64,000 nucleotides of DNA from Triatoma infestans (taxonomy: Eukaryota > Arthropoda > Insecta > Hemiptera > Reduviidae): contig JAAEAF010014928.1 in the NCBI GenBank assembly GCA_011037195.1, forward strand, positions 19,818-83,817, in the 5' to 3' direction. The position numbers and the translations under genes were made by a program. The first letter of the stretch is position 1. Each line of letters opens with the position of its first letter. Positions 47,036-61,000 of the stretch are shown here, piece by piece. The notes below the pieces were generated by a model that was not told the DNA's origin, ran no database searches, and worked only from the letters and a program-made list of their open reading frames with translations.

Positions 47036-48180
47036 ATCACATGGTGGTTACTTCCGGTTTCTTGCTGTGCAGCTTCTGGGAGCCCGTTTATTATTGTCTA
47101 CAATCATCAGTTAAACAGCAATGTATGGATCAAGATTCAAGAGTTACAGGCACATAAGATTTATTTCCGTATTCCCATTTCTCCTTGCCCCTTGTCCCCG
47201 ATATGGGCTAAGAACCATGGGTCTTCCACCATTGGTAACCAGGATTCTGCTTTTTAATGTAAGCACCACACCTTTGGCTGTTGAAAGTGATAATAAATAA
47301 TATTTGCTACCTATTTTTAAATTTAATTTATGTATATTCATTTTTGTCCATATAATTTTGATATTTCAATTTCCTATTTTGCTCACTCGTTGTATTATAT
47401 ACAGTCCACTCAATATTTTCACTCTTCCGATTTTATTTTTTGCCGCTTTCTATGAATCAGAGCCCACCCGAAGTAACTCACCTCAATTTATATTATTAAT
47501 TATCTTTCCCGTATTTACTGTACAGAACCTATCAGAGTTTGAGATAAGGGTGTGACAAGAGCTAACTTTTAATTTTATTTTATTTTTATTTCCTGTTACT
47601 TACTAAACATTAAGAATAAGGCCTTTCTAATTAACTCAAACTCTAACGTAAAAAAACTAAACTGGTCTTTGCTACTAAAAATAAGGCATGACTAGGTATT
47701 TTTATATGTGGTAAACCTACTTTTAATCAGTTGATATGAATTATAAATAAATAAACCTAATAATAATTTACTAAATTTCACTCTATGCTTTTCTTAAGCT
47801 ATTTGCGTTAGAGAAATAAAAATTTATAATATTTCCGACTGAAATTAGTCTCAAATTATCTCTCAGTCGGAAAATAGCCCAATGACGTATTTCTCGCTTA
47901 CGTGCTTCTAGAAGAGGAAAGAATTGGTCAAGAAATTAAAGGGTGTATTAGCATACTTGACTAGATTTCAAAGGAGACATTCATATAGCTGAGCCACTAC
48001 TCTGAGTTTATTGATAATAATCCAGATAAACTAAGCTAATTTTGAATGAGTCCCCTATTTCCGATATGTAAAGGAAAGACAACAGATATTAATTGAAATA
48101 ATTTTGTGTCCATGCCATGCTGATCAAATTTACAATCGGCTAATATTTTCCAAAATTCTGAAATATCAATTATTTAAAAA
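47036..48180. other. Intergenic DNA between OGG1 copies, nothing recognised
   Basis: AT-rich, with only short meaningless frames. Confidence 0.45.
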
Positions 48181-48279
48181 AAATAAAATTAGTAGCGGGG
48201 GTGAATTTACTAGAAATTGAAAAAGGGAGTACCCATATAGGTGAATATTTTAATAAATCGAAGTGTTTAATTGGTAACC

Positions 48280-48362
48280 TATATATTTTAGTGGAAACTC
48301 AGTTTTAAAAATTTGACATGATTGCAATACTTCATCTTGTCGACAGTATGAGAAAGTAGAAC
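48280..48362 (+). repeat. RepX terminal fragment
   Basis: Decayed copy of the RepX tail: AATTTGACATG and ATTGCAATACTT followed by CAGTATGAGAAAGT. Confidence 0.45.
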
Positions 48363-48544
48363 ATTTTATTTATCAGCGACAAATAATCCATGACTTCTGT
48401 GTCCCTAGAAGAGGATGACGCTGGCCTGAAAATTCTAGGTCTGTGTTGGAATCGGCAAATGACTAATTCCATTTATATCCCTTGAATATCTGTAATCAGT
48501 CCAATTAGCTCTGTCTATTTTCCATCTTTTCCCGGAAGTGAATT

Positions 48545-48990
48545 GCACTAAGGAAATGCAACAATTTTCCGCCTGAATTTTGGTAGGAAGTGATCGGACC
48601 CCATCGAGTCGTCAAGGGTGAACCACTTGAACATCGGACTGATGTCAGCTGAACAAAGAATTATATCCACTGCCGATTTATTTATATATGAAGTATGTTT
48701 CACCAGTGAAGCAGATCCGTCATTAAGGTAAACTAAATCGTTATCCTCCAAAACGTCCAACAATACCCGACCCCTGTTATCATTATAGCTGGAACCAAAT
48801 AATGCAGTGAGATGTACATTAAAATCCCCACCTAAAATACAAGGATAGGGAAAATGTTTGATAAGAGAATCCCATTTTTGATAAGGAATGTTATTATCCG
48901 GTGGATTGTAACACGAAACTACTGAGATGTTATTATTCTTATCAAAAGGGATAGATGTACCTACAATATTAACATTATTTATTTTAATTA
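48545..48990 (-). mobile_element. Non-LTR endonuclease-domain fragment
   Basis: The minus strand reads VVSCYNPPDNNIPY, CILGGDFNVHLTALFGS, LEDNDLVYLNDGSAS, SAVDIILCSAD and SMGSDHFLP: the N-terminal APE-type endonuclease of a Jockey/R1-like element, including the metal-binding GGDFN and the SDH active-site motif. The frame is open for most of its length. It ends about 50 bp before the first recognised exon of OGG1 copy B. Confidence 0.8.
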
Positions 48991-49042
48991 TCTTAATGTA
49001 AATGTTTACATTACATTATAATTACTTATAATCTTTTCATAG

Positions 49043-52000
49043 ATAATATCACGTGCAAAGATAATATTAAGATAGAAAAGGGAACAATCGAATGTTCTAG
49101 AGAAGAGTTACACCTACGAATCACATTTAACTCAGGACAATCTTACAGGTTAGTTTGGCTATGGTTTAGCTTAGTCATTTATTTACAAACAATTTTATTT
49201 TCTGTGTTCTGTATTGAATGCGGGTTATGCTGAAGAAATCATATTTAAAAAGAATTTCTCGTAGGTAAGCTGTTTCTTTTGCAAATCTTTGCAGTATAAT
49301 TAAAATTTTACTGAGAGAGTTATGAATATAGATGAGAGAAATATGAGAGTATAAGAATGACTTGATCACTGCAACAAAAGTAACTTAATTTCCATGTCGT
49401 TAGTAGAATGTCATATTATTCAGATCTTCTTTCTGAAAATAAGAGTTCACTTCTAGTATTTAAAAAACACCTCATTCCCGCCCACCTCAAAACGCTCATT
49501 GAAAAAATATCAATTATGGCAGAAACATTTCAAAGCTCAAGTGATTTTTTGACTGACTGCTGTAAAAGATCAACTTTTCGAAATTGATTTTGGCCCCGGA
49601 ATTCCAAAAAAAGTTTTAGCAATTGATCTGTATATATTCGGGGTTTTGGGTATTATGTAAGTTAGGCTTACGTTTAAACTGCTGTTATAAGTTTATATCT
49701 GATACGGACGCCGCCATATTATGTATTCACATTCATTTGCTTGAAGGACCAACTAGTAAAATTCTCACAACTTATATTACGGTAATGCCAACTAAACCTT
49801 CATCAGTTCAAATTGATGTTTGAAGGAAATTTATCGGTTTGAATAGTAATCATTGCAGGAAGAAAGAATCCTGTTGAGTTTTGACCAGATTTTTGAAAAT
49901 AAAATTACGAATAATCTTCATCGAAAATCAAAATGTTACCAGTAGTTGGTTCAGCTTGCTAAAAGACGATAAAAAAAGTCCGCTCCAACAGTTGACTTGT
50001 TACAGTGTTGGGCATTCATTTGAAATGCCAATAATTCTTTGACGATTAGCTCTCACTGATGTTATTTTACCGTCAACATATTGGCAACTATATATTTTGT
50101 CAATATTTCCATTTTTTAATGTTTATTGTGTTCACCTTTTATTGCTTTTCAGAGCCTGTATCCAGATTGCAAGGTGTGATTTGTATTGTTTTATTTCTTA
50201 TTAGATGGCAAGAACTAAAAACTGATGTTTGGAGAGGTGTTTACAATGACCGTGTTTGGACACTATATCAAGGTGATACCAAAATAGAATTCATAAGTAT
50301 GCGCCGTATCAAAGATGAGCCGCCAGATAAGAAGGGCATTTTGCAAGAAGGTGCAGCCAAGCAGTTGTTGTTTGATTATTTCCGACTAGATTTCCCATTA
50401 AAAGAACACTACCAGAGATGGGCAAAAGTTGATCAACATTTCTATCACATATCTAATAACTTTTATGGCCTTCGGATGATTAGACAAGATGTAGTTGAAA
50501 ATTTGTTTGCTTTCATATGTTCATCAAATAACACCATCAACAGGTTATCAATTAATATCAAATTTATTTAAGCTAATTACATATAAAATGTATTTTGAAA
50601 GATAATATATTCTCTTTTCGAATTTAATATTTAATATACTTACATGATTTTGGTTTAAACATTTTACAAAATGCTGATTATTGATACCTTGGACAGAAAG
50701 TTCGGAAAAGGATTATAACAATGGCTTCCAACATTGTGTTACTGGTAATTGAATAATTGGATGATTTAGACAATTTTGAGATATCATTTACATTTGATTG
50801 TAATTAAGTTAAGTAAACTGCACTGTTTACTTCGGCGTTTATTGTCTGTTGAAATTACAAGAACTAATTGATGACAGTTTTGGTATTTTTCCGTCATAGT
50901 ATGCATATTCCTTTTATACCTGACCGGTTTCATCCATTTTCAGCCATGGGTGAAAATCCGTTACCGGTCAGGATAGATAATAATAATAACAACAGCCTTT
51001 GTTACCAATTATAAAATGTACCCAAATTACTACTTGAAAATAAACTTAAAACACAAATAAGTAAATATCTCTTTAAAATGAAAATAATGCTTACAATTTG
51101 ATAAAACGAATCAATAAACTGAAAAAGTAAAACGTAAAATAAAATAAACAAAATAATTTGATTGGTAACTAGGCCCATCTTAGGGCCAAGGCCTCTCCTT
51201 GTTTCTTCCAACCATTCTTGTTTTGTGCTGCTCTGCTCCACAGTTCCCCACAAAATTTATCCAAATCGTCGTTCCACCTCAAGAACTGTCTTCCTCTTTT
51301 TCTTGTTTTATCTAAAGGGATCCATTCTCTTAATATCCTCGCCCAGTTATCCACCCTCATCCTGGCCACGTGTCCTGCCCAATTCCATTTAAGCAATAAT
51401 GCCGCTTTCACCACTTCCGTTAATCCGGTTTTCCTTCTAATTTCAGAATTCCTAATTTTTTGAGATCTTATTCCCAGCATACTTCTTTCCATCGCACTCT
51501 GAGTAGCTCTAAGTCGGCACCTAGCTCTCTTTCAAGGCCCAGACCTGCGCTCCGTAAAGAAGGGAGGGGAGGATACACGCCTCAAATACGCGGCTCTTTA
51601 GCTGGGTGTTCATTCTGCCTTTAAATACGAATTTGAGGCTCCAGAATCTTTTCCAGGCTATGGCAATGCGTCTATTTATTTCTTCCAGGGTGCCATCACT
51701 GAATGATATGAGCTCATATGAGCTCACCCAGGTAAATAGTGCTCTCAATCCATTTTAATTTGGAGCCTTCAGGATACACATCCCCAGCGCCATCATCGTT
51801 AGTCATTAAATAAGCCTTCTCCTCATTTATCTTGAGTCTAGCTTCTTTTCCTCTTTCACTTAGTTCAAAGATCATGTATGAAAGCTGTTGCAGTGATTCT
51901 GAAAATAATACCACATCGTCTGCAAAACGGAGATTTAAAAGAAAGATGCCGTTAATTTTTATTCCTTTTCCGTCCCGTTTTAAACCTCGGAAAACCTCTT

Positions 52001-55000
52001 GAAGAACACAATTAAAGAGGATGGGTGATAAAGGGTCTCCTAGTTTAACTCCTCTGTTTACAGGAAAGTCCGGTCCAGTTTTGTCCAAAACTATCCTTGT
52101 TAAATATTCCCATCAACCTCCTGGCTTATCAGACTTTTGATTAAAAATGAGTGGTTGACCATATCAAAAGCCTTTTTGTAGTCAATAAAGGCCATATAAA
52201 TTTTCATTTGATACTCTCTAGTTTTTTCTGTAACCACGTTTAATGCATGAAGGTGGTCAGTAGTGGAGTAACTACTTCTAAATCCTGCTTGTTTGTTACA
52301 AAAATAATTTGAAAGACAAATTTTATTTTATAAGTTAAATAAAAATTAAAAGTAAAGTAAAGGCAAAATAAAAACATAGCCGGCGGCTCTATTTAGTGCC
52401 GATCTGTCTGTAAATTGTCAGTAAGATTGAAAGAGAGAATTGAATTTATTTTGTTATTTTCTTTAATGTAAGGAGAATGTACGTTAATTGTATTTAATTT
52501 TAGTTGGATAACAAAGTCAGAATTTCTTTTAACCAAAGTTCTATATTTTCCTTGGGAGTTATAAAAGGGTTAATTTTATTTTATTCTTTTGCCTGCAGGT
52601 TTTCGCATTTCTTTTTATTATTGAAAATACACATTTTTTTTTTAATATTGTAATTTTTTTTATTATTATATTTTTTTATAGTTGTATATGTTCATGTATT
52701 TAGGGCATTTATCTAAATATAATTTGTTTACTGTTTAGCCTTTATTACTGAGTTTTCTTACTTGTGAATACATTTTTGTTGTGTAATTGGCACTAAATAG
52801 TAGTACCCAGAGCCGGAAGGCCAGAAACGTGTATATTCCAGTACGGTTCGCTGTTACCGTTATTTGAATTTAACAGCGAGGCGCCCAGTTTAAATTTCTA
52901 TATTATTTACAGTTTGCGATTTTCTTTGATTAATCGCCTAGTTCTCGCCGTACTCTAACTTGGAGGGGTATCAAATTTTAATTATTTTTTTTACGTCATT
53001 TTATTTAGCTTATGTTGAGGTAATATCTTTTTTTTCAGGAAATTTATTTCATTCTTTCATTTTTTTTCCAGGTTACTTATTTATTCATTTGTTTACCTAT
53101 TTATTTATTATTTATTTATTTATTTATCCCTTTATTTATAAGTTTACCCATTTATTACTTATTTATTTATTTAGCTATTTAGTTTGTTTCATTAGCAAAT
53201 TAATTTGTTTATCTTCCGACACGCTCTCCTATGTTTTAATTCCTTTCCGCCAACCCTGCCCTTCTCCACTGACACTAGTCGGGCATGTACACCCTCTCTG
53301 TTCGAGATGCAGGTGTAACATGTTCAAGTGGTTGTTGAGCATCTAGGCTTCTTTTGATCCTAGTTTCAATTGCCTTCGCGAACACTTTCCTATACCAGCA
53401 GTTAAACTAATAGGTCTAAAGTTATTAATATAAGAATAACTTCCTTTCTTGTGAGTAAGAATTATCTCTGCCATCTTCCACTGCCTTGGTCTCTCCTTCG
53501 TTAATATTATCTTGTTAAATAACTCTGTTAATGGTACAACTATGACTCCGAGGGGAATTTTATTAATTCATTTGAGATTTTATCACGATTAGTTACTTTT
53601 CCCATTTTTAATTTCTTTATTATAGAGCTAATTTCGATATCCAAAAAAAAGGGAACGTAAAAGGTGGCATGTTCGATATTCTTACCCAGACTACATTCAG
53701 ATTTATCTTCATATAAATTTTTATAGAATGTTGCAGCTATCTGTAATATATCTTTTCTATACCCCATGCTCTGCCGCTTCTATTTTGAAGAGCTGATATT
53801 AAAGTTTTAGCTGTGGATCAGGATACATAGGTAAACTTTATTGTATGAAGCATACAGCTTGTTACAAGTTAGTTGTTTGTACAGTAATCTTAATAAACCA
53901 GTAAATAAATGAATAAAGTAAAATAAAAGCAAAAGAAAAACAAATATTCTTCTTATAAAAAATAAATATATAAACAAAAAACAAAATACCTCTTTTTTCA
54001 TTTTTTTTTTTTTAAGCATTTAATCATTTAATACGGTAGAACGAGCTTTTAAAATGGAAAAAAAATATTTACATATATAGTTTTTTTTTTTTTAATTTAA
54101 GCGCGTCAACATCTATGGTCATTGGCACCCGGAGCCTTCTCAGTGCACTGCCGGCCTCCGGACAGTGTCCTCTGTTACAGACTTTCCATCACCGGACAGT
54201 GAGCCGTAGAGGCTTCTGGGAAGGAAAAAATCTAAGGGTAGCACAGCTGGACTCGAACCCGGGTCCTCTGCGTGGGAGTTCAGTACGCTAATCACTTAGC
54301 TTTAAATATAGTTCCCTACCTCACATATAGTTTAAATATATTTGTTTTAGATTGATTTTTTTTAAGGTTAAATACAATTTGTTGAGGTGAATCATTACTA
54401 TTTATGTTCATTATAGATCTTATATTATTGTGCAAAGAACGATTTAATACGATGTGCGTGAGATCTTCTTTCTCGTTAAGATTGCACAACATGCATGTTT
54501 TTGTAGGGTCTGTTTTTATAAATTATATTGTTAATATTAAATTTCATAAAATAACTAGCTAAACCCGGTCACTCTTCGCTGTGACTCAATCTGATTTTAA
54601 TTATTAGGGAAGTAAATAGAAGTATAGTTATCATAGATTCAGCAAGAAAACAGACCATTCAAGTTAATACCCTACTTTGCGTTGCTGTGATCTGAAAGGA
54701 AAGAAAGAAAAATGTTTTTAACTATAAGTCTCTTGTTATTGTGAAGCTAGTGAATGGACTCCACTTTTTTGTTTGTTCGTTTTCTGCATAAACATAAAGG
54801 ATGACCGACTCTGGAGCATGCGACAGATAATTGCCCATGAGAGAAGCATTCGTTTTCTAAATTCAAGCCGCACACTTGCAAAGATTGTCTTTGCGCTTTA
54901 TTGATAGTCATAGCGAACGCAGGTGTATTAGAAATTGAATTCGTTTGAACTCAAACGCCATATCTGTCCGCACATTTATTTGTCAAGCACTACTAAGATA

Positions 55001-58000
55001 AAGTTCCGCATAGTTGATGGTAGAATAAACATGCTTCTTTACTTGTGATATTAAACAATGTTGCAAACGAATTTCAATTGAACAATAATTTTGTAATTAT
55101 TAAATATCATCATGAAATGAATGATGATGATTGATGGTGAACTTTATCTTAGTAGTGCTTGTAAATTTACAACATTTTTTGTTTTCCTATCTGGTGCAAG
55201 AACAAATAAATTTGATGAGTTTCCAACTCGTGAACACCCAACGTACAGTTGTCCATGTGAGAAGCATGGATTTATCAAATGTAATCCACATACTTACAAT
55301 GATTGTCCCTGTGCTTTGTTAATGGTCATTGCAAAGGCTAGTCGTACAAGAAACTGTAGACGTTTGAATTCAAATGGAGTATCCGTTGGTATCATGGGAA
55401 TGCGTGGTAGTAGTACATGTTCCCCTTGGTGTTTACCATTTAAAATGGTTGCCTCAATTATGTTATTCATTAATTTTTTTACTGATAGCCTTGTCCCATT
55501 GCATAGTCGCGGTGGATTTATATTTCGTAGAAGGATGATTGGGGAACCAATTTTCAAAGATAAAATATGTGGTGGTATTCCTGGTAGATCCAATGAATTT
55601 AAAAATTCTATTGGATAATTAACTGAGTCATCGTGATTGACAACAGTATCTATGGATTTATATGTTGTTTCGTCATCAGGTATTTCATTTTGAATTGTGC
55701 AGTTTATTAAATTCACATCAATGTTTTTGGCTGCCAATATAGCACGCTCACTAATCCATTGATAATTTTTATAATTCTGCGATAAATTTGGGAAAACTTT
55801 GGCAATCAATTCATCAGTGGATTTTACAATGTGACAAAAGTTGTCTGGTAATGTAATACAGTGTGTGGATTCGTCCATTTCCATTTACCATTCCCAATAT
55901 CTAACAATTGTTTTGCAAATCGTTCAGAAGATTCATCTTGCTGTAATTGAACACGCATATTGGTCTTTAAAGATATTTTCTCCACATACCGCCAAACACT
56001 GATGATTTGAGACATGCATTCAATTCATCTGCAGGTGTTGAACGTGGTATAACTGGTAGAGTTTGTCGAAAATCACCAGCTAGTAAAATGAGTGCGCCAC
56101 CAAAGAGCTGCTCATTTCCTCGCAAATCTTTTAATGTGCGATTGAGTGCTTCCAATGATTTCTTGTGTGCCATGGTGCATTCATCCCATGTTATAAGCTG
56201 ACATGATCTTAGTACTTTTCCCATCCCAGAATATTTGCTAATATTACATGTTGGAGTTTCAATTACCTGCATATTTAATGGCAATTTCAATGCTGAATGT
56301 GCTGTTCGACCACCGTCCAAAAGAGTTGCTGCAATACCAGATGATGCAATAGCAAGTGCAATATTATTTTGTGATCTTATAGTTGCCAGAATAAGTGAAA
56401 TAAGAAAAGTTTTGCCAGTGCCTCCAGGTGCATCTAAGTAATATAAAAGCTGGAAATCAATAATATTTTTGATTTGTATTTTTATTTTTATCACAACTGT
56501 TGTTATGGGTATGTTATTTTTACAGTTTAATTTGCTTTATAAAAGTAAATTCTATGACTAAATTTCATGAGTAACAATTTAATTTTTCAATTTATCCATG
56601 GTTACACTTTTAACAAATGTTACTAATTAAATGTTATTTTGATATTTTTGGGATATTTGTTCGGGAGCACCTAGAATCCCAACTCTGATTTTAAAAAAAA
56701 AATTCAAAAACCTTCCCGGGGATATACCTAATAATTTCCCAAATTTTCACGGCGATTGGATGTATGGTTTTTGAATCTATCGAGTACAGACAGAGAGACA
56801 GACACAAATTCATTTTTATATATATAAAGATTACAAAATCTAAATTTTGCCCAAAATTTAATAAATTTCAAAGGAACATTTAATTCTAGATATTGTTGAC
56901 AAGTCAGAAAATCTTTAAGTGTGTATGTTGTGTATAAAGCGGCCTCTACACGGTCAATAATATTGTCAGTATCAGTATTGACAATATAACCATCAATACT
57001 GCTAACCAATCTCAATGCTTCATTACCTTACACGATCAATATTATTGTCAATAACTGTGCTCATTACTTACTACTTCTGCCACTAGGAGAGTGTATTTAC
57101 GTGTTTGTACTCGTTATTTTGTTGGCTTTTTTCCCTTAAAAAATGAATAATCGCACAAATGCTTGCACTTAGCCATCATTTTGGCGTTTGGCACTACTCA
57201 TAAAGTGAAACGCAAACAGTGGATGAAAGAGTGGTTAAAGAAAAGAGATGAATATTCTCATTTAGTACTTATGAAGGAAATCAGCCTCTGCGATGTTGAA
57301 GATTTCAAGAACTACTTTCGAATGGATGAACCTACCTTTAACAAACTGTTACAGATGGTTGATCAATTTTTGAAAAGACAGGACAGAAATATGAGAGAAA
57401 GTATAAGTGTTAGGGAAAGATTAGCCTAACAGGTACTTGGCCACAGGATAAAATTTTGAAGACTTGAAGTTTTCAGTCATAATATCCCCAGCAACTATCA
57501 GAAAAGCTGCAATAGAAACCTGTGAAACCTTTATATATGTCCTACAAGACTTTGAAAAAAATTACAATCACCTTTAAAATGTATGATTGAAGTTTTATTT
57601 TAATACACAAATCTTTCCCAAGAACCTCCACTGGATGTGTTTTGAACTGAACTGTAATGAAGGGGCTATTTAATTGACTATATAAAATGTATGTTACACA
57701 GAAAAAATAAGATTAAAAAATTACAATCATCTTTAAAAAAATGTATGATTGAAGTTTTATTTTAATACACAAATCTTTCCCAAGAACCTCCACTGGATGT
57801 GTTTTGAACTGAACTGTAATGAAGGGGCTATTTAATTGACTATATAAAATGTATGTTAATCAGAAAAATAAGATTAATAAATTACAATTATCTTTAAAAA
57901 GTGTATGATTGAAGTTTTATTTTAATTCACAAATCTTTCCAAAGTACCTTTGTAAGGTATTGTATCACTGTTGTTGAGGTTAGTTTCAACGTTGTATAAA

Positions 58001-61000
58001 ACAACTGAACTGAGTATTGATGGAAATATTGGCGCCGCTCCTATACGGTCAATATTATTGTCAATATCCCCTCCAATTCTCAGTATAGATACACGAAAAT
58101 CAGAAAACCGGATTTCATCAATGCTCTTGTCAATACCGACCGTCAATATAATTTTTTCACCTTACACGGTCAATATTATTGTCAATACGCTGAAGTATTG
58201 TCAATATTAGTGACCGTGTAGAGGGCGCTTAACTGTTTTGAGAAACTTGATTTAAACAAATGGCTCACATCAGCTGATATTAATGAAAATTGGAATAAAT
58301 TTAAAATATTTTTAAAGTTGTTACTGTTCAGTAAAAGACCTGTTAAATTCTCTAAATTATCGATAAATGTTTTAGAAATTATATTTTTAACCTGAGAAAA
58401 CCAATTGTACTTTATACAGTTTTTCTTATTTTACCTTTTTTAGTCACACTCAATTAACTGATTAAAACAAATTTTGAGCAACCTGTGTTCTTCTATAGAT
58501 AATTTTTGTTATTCAGTTTAAAGTTTGTTTGCCCTCATGCATTGGTCTAGTGGCTTGCGCTACTTCGCCTTTCGAGCAAGAATCCAGGGTTCGATTCCCG
58601 TGAGGACAAAGTCGGTGTTGACCCATCATCGTGATAAAAAGTGGGAAGCTACAGTTAGTAGCGCCCTAGGTAGCGAAACTGCGTGGGAACTGCGGCCTAC
58701 TTACCACATGCCCCCTATTCAAGTCGCCGTCTGGCAAGCCTTGGCCCTTCATGGGTTGTTGCGCCATAGGTTTTTTTTAAAGTTTATTTTAAAACAGAAA
58801 AACTCACATGTAATTCTCCAGTTTCAAGTCTCAGCAAGTAGTTAGCAGTATTCTTTGCATTAGGCATAATGATTTAAATATCTTAATGCCCACACTGGAG
58901 AAGCATACAACAGACTGTTTCCAATAATTGATTGAAACAAATATATTCTTGAACTCCAAGATCTAGACTTTCTCTTGCTAAGAATATCAAAAACACTGTC
59001 CGTAGCTATCCATGTTGGCTTTGCTAATTGATGACAAAAGGTGTTCTCTGAAAATACCTGAAGTAGAAAAAGTTACACCTAAGTAAACATAATTTTGGAC
59101 AATTTCAATCGGTTCACCTCTATAAATAAAAGACCTTGTTAATATAGGTTGTTTGCCAGTCAAATTAAATTTCATAATCTTAGTTTTTTTTTAACATTTA
59201 CTTTTAAAAAATTTTTAGCTCAGTATTTATCTAAAATTTGTAATTTATAATTTAAATCTGTGTAACAATCAGCAAATATCGTCAGATCATCTGCATAGTC
59301 TGCAAAGATCATCATACAGTATCTTTATCTTTATTAATTCTAATAGTATTCACACCTTGGTTAATACAATAAATTTCTATATCACTAATGTAGTGGTTAA
59401 ACGCCCATGGGGATATAATTTTGCCCCGAATAATGCCTTGAGTCAAATTAAATTCTGACGTAACTTTGAGGCCACATTTAATTTTAATATTAGCAAATTC
59501 ATACAATTTCTTAATAATTCTAAACATTTCCCGTAGACACCTAGGTTTCTCAACTTATACCACAGGCATTCATGATTCAATGAATCGAAAGCTGTTCGAA
59601 ATCTACGAACAGAGAGTATAGGGGTTTCTTTTTAATTCCAACTTGTATTTGGATCATAGAATTAAATGTAAAAACATGATCAACGCAGCCTCTATTTTTA
59701 CGAAAACCCGATTGACTTTCAGATAAAACATTCTACTTTCAGACCATTTTTCTAATATCGATAAAATTATTTGTGTGAAAATTTTCACAATATTATTAAC
59801 GAGGCCTATTCCTCTATAATTTAACGGATTGTGTCAGTCACCTTTCTTATGTAACATAAACAAAATTATTTTAGAGCAGCTATTAGGAATATTTTCATTT
59901 TCAATAATTTTGTTTAACATAACCTCTAGATAAAGAAGCCAGTTATTAGAAAGATTTTTATAAAAATCGTAATTCACTCCGTCATCACCCGGCGACTTAT
60001 TAGTTTTGCATTTATTTAGTGATTCAATTATTTCTTGCTGCTGGGTAATAGTATTATAAGATAAGGATGACAAACATCAAAGTAAATTGAACTTTGCATT
60101 TTTATTGGGTGTAATTATTTCAAACATGTTTCCCAATCACTGATATTAGTAAACTGAGACAAATTATTATAATCACGTTTTCTTAATTTTTTTACAGTTT
60201 GCTAAAAGGAGTCACATCTTTACAGTTAGAAATATGTAGTTGTTGATACCGCTGTTTCATAAGATTATTGTTTTTGTTTTAGCATAATTCTATAACTTTT
60301 TTCTTAGCTAGATATTGATTTAACAAGTTAATATCATAATTCCATTTCTTTACGTGCCTAAATAGTTTTTTAACTCCTTTTTTAAAACAATAACAATCCC
60401 AGTCATACCATGGTTTTTTAAATAGAGTTTTTTTATAATGTTAACAGACTATTTTTTTCATTCCCAGCATTTCCGCAGTTTCGAGCATAGATATAATAAG
60501 ATTTTTATTTAATAAGTCGATTAGGAGTTAGATCAATCGATTGAAATATTGGTTGATAGCCTCATAATATTAGTGTAAGTTTCTGCTAACTCTAATCGCA
60601 GTATGAACCTTACGGTCAACATTTCTTACACAAGCTGTCTCATCATCATTAATATGTTCAACATTTAAAATTACTTTAATAGGAAAATGGTCTGACACAG
60701 TAAAGTCATACAACACTGTTAGATCATCAATATAATGCGAGCCATATAAATCAGCCCAAACAACATCTATAACCGAATGTCCTAAACTACTTTATACGTG
60801 TACTGACCCGGACAATCAGAGATTGTACGACCATTTAATACAATAAATTAAGTGATTTTCCATGTATTCAATTGAAGTAGTTCCTCTTATTTTCTATTAA
60901 ATCTAAACTATTTCTGTTTCTGTGTAAAACCGAATCGAAACTAATATCTAGACGTTGATTATTGAGCCGGCCAACCTGACAGTTATAATCCCCGCTTACA

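Larger units (their letters stand above)
54555..56830 (-). mobile_element. Helitron 2: helicase-bearing, Rep deleted
   Basis: Minus strand. The 5' end is A|TCTTTATATATATAAAAATG at 56830 and the 3' end CTAG|T at 54555. The outer ~370 bp (5') and ~320 bp (3') match Helitron 1 at 19286-21949. The interior carries a PIF1-type helicase but no Rep domain. Near the 3' side two helicase C-termini lie in series (55145-55300 and 54735-54970). It lies in OGG1-B intron 2, 107 bp from a PIF/Harbinger element. Confidence 0.88.
56938..58229 (+). mobile_element. PIF/Harbinger DNA transposon, degenerate (1292 bp)
   Basis: Flanked by TAA on both sides (56935-56937 and 58230-58232), the 3-bp duplication typical of this superfamily. 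Terminal inverted repeats AGCGGCCTCTACACGG and, at the other end, the complement of AGCGCCCTCTACACGG match 15 of 16. CGGTCAATATTATTGTCAAT-like blocks recur in both subterminal zones. It encodes a transposase N-terminus. The interior holds a ~161-bp tandem repeat. Confidence 0.88.

Noticed and set aside
52378..52817. Possible inverted-repeat element (GGCTCTATTTAGTGCC and GGCACTAAATAG)
   Set aside because: The match is gapped and both parts lie within the solo LTR, whose ends and target duplication are better supported.
52960..53346. 128-codon plus-strand frame rich in Phe, Tyr, Ile and Leu as a membrane protein
   Set aside because: Its composition comes from the (TTTA)n-rich tract within the solo LTR.
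55121..55618. 165-codon plus-strand frame as a gene
   Set aside because: It is antisense to the helicase of Helitron 2; the minus strand carries the conserved motifs.
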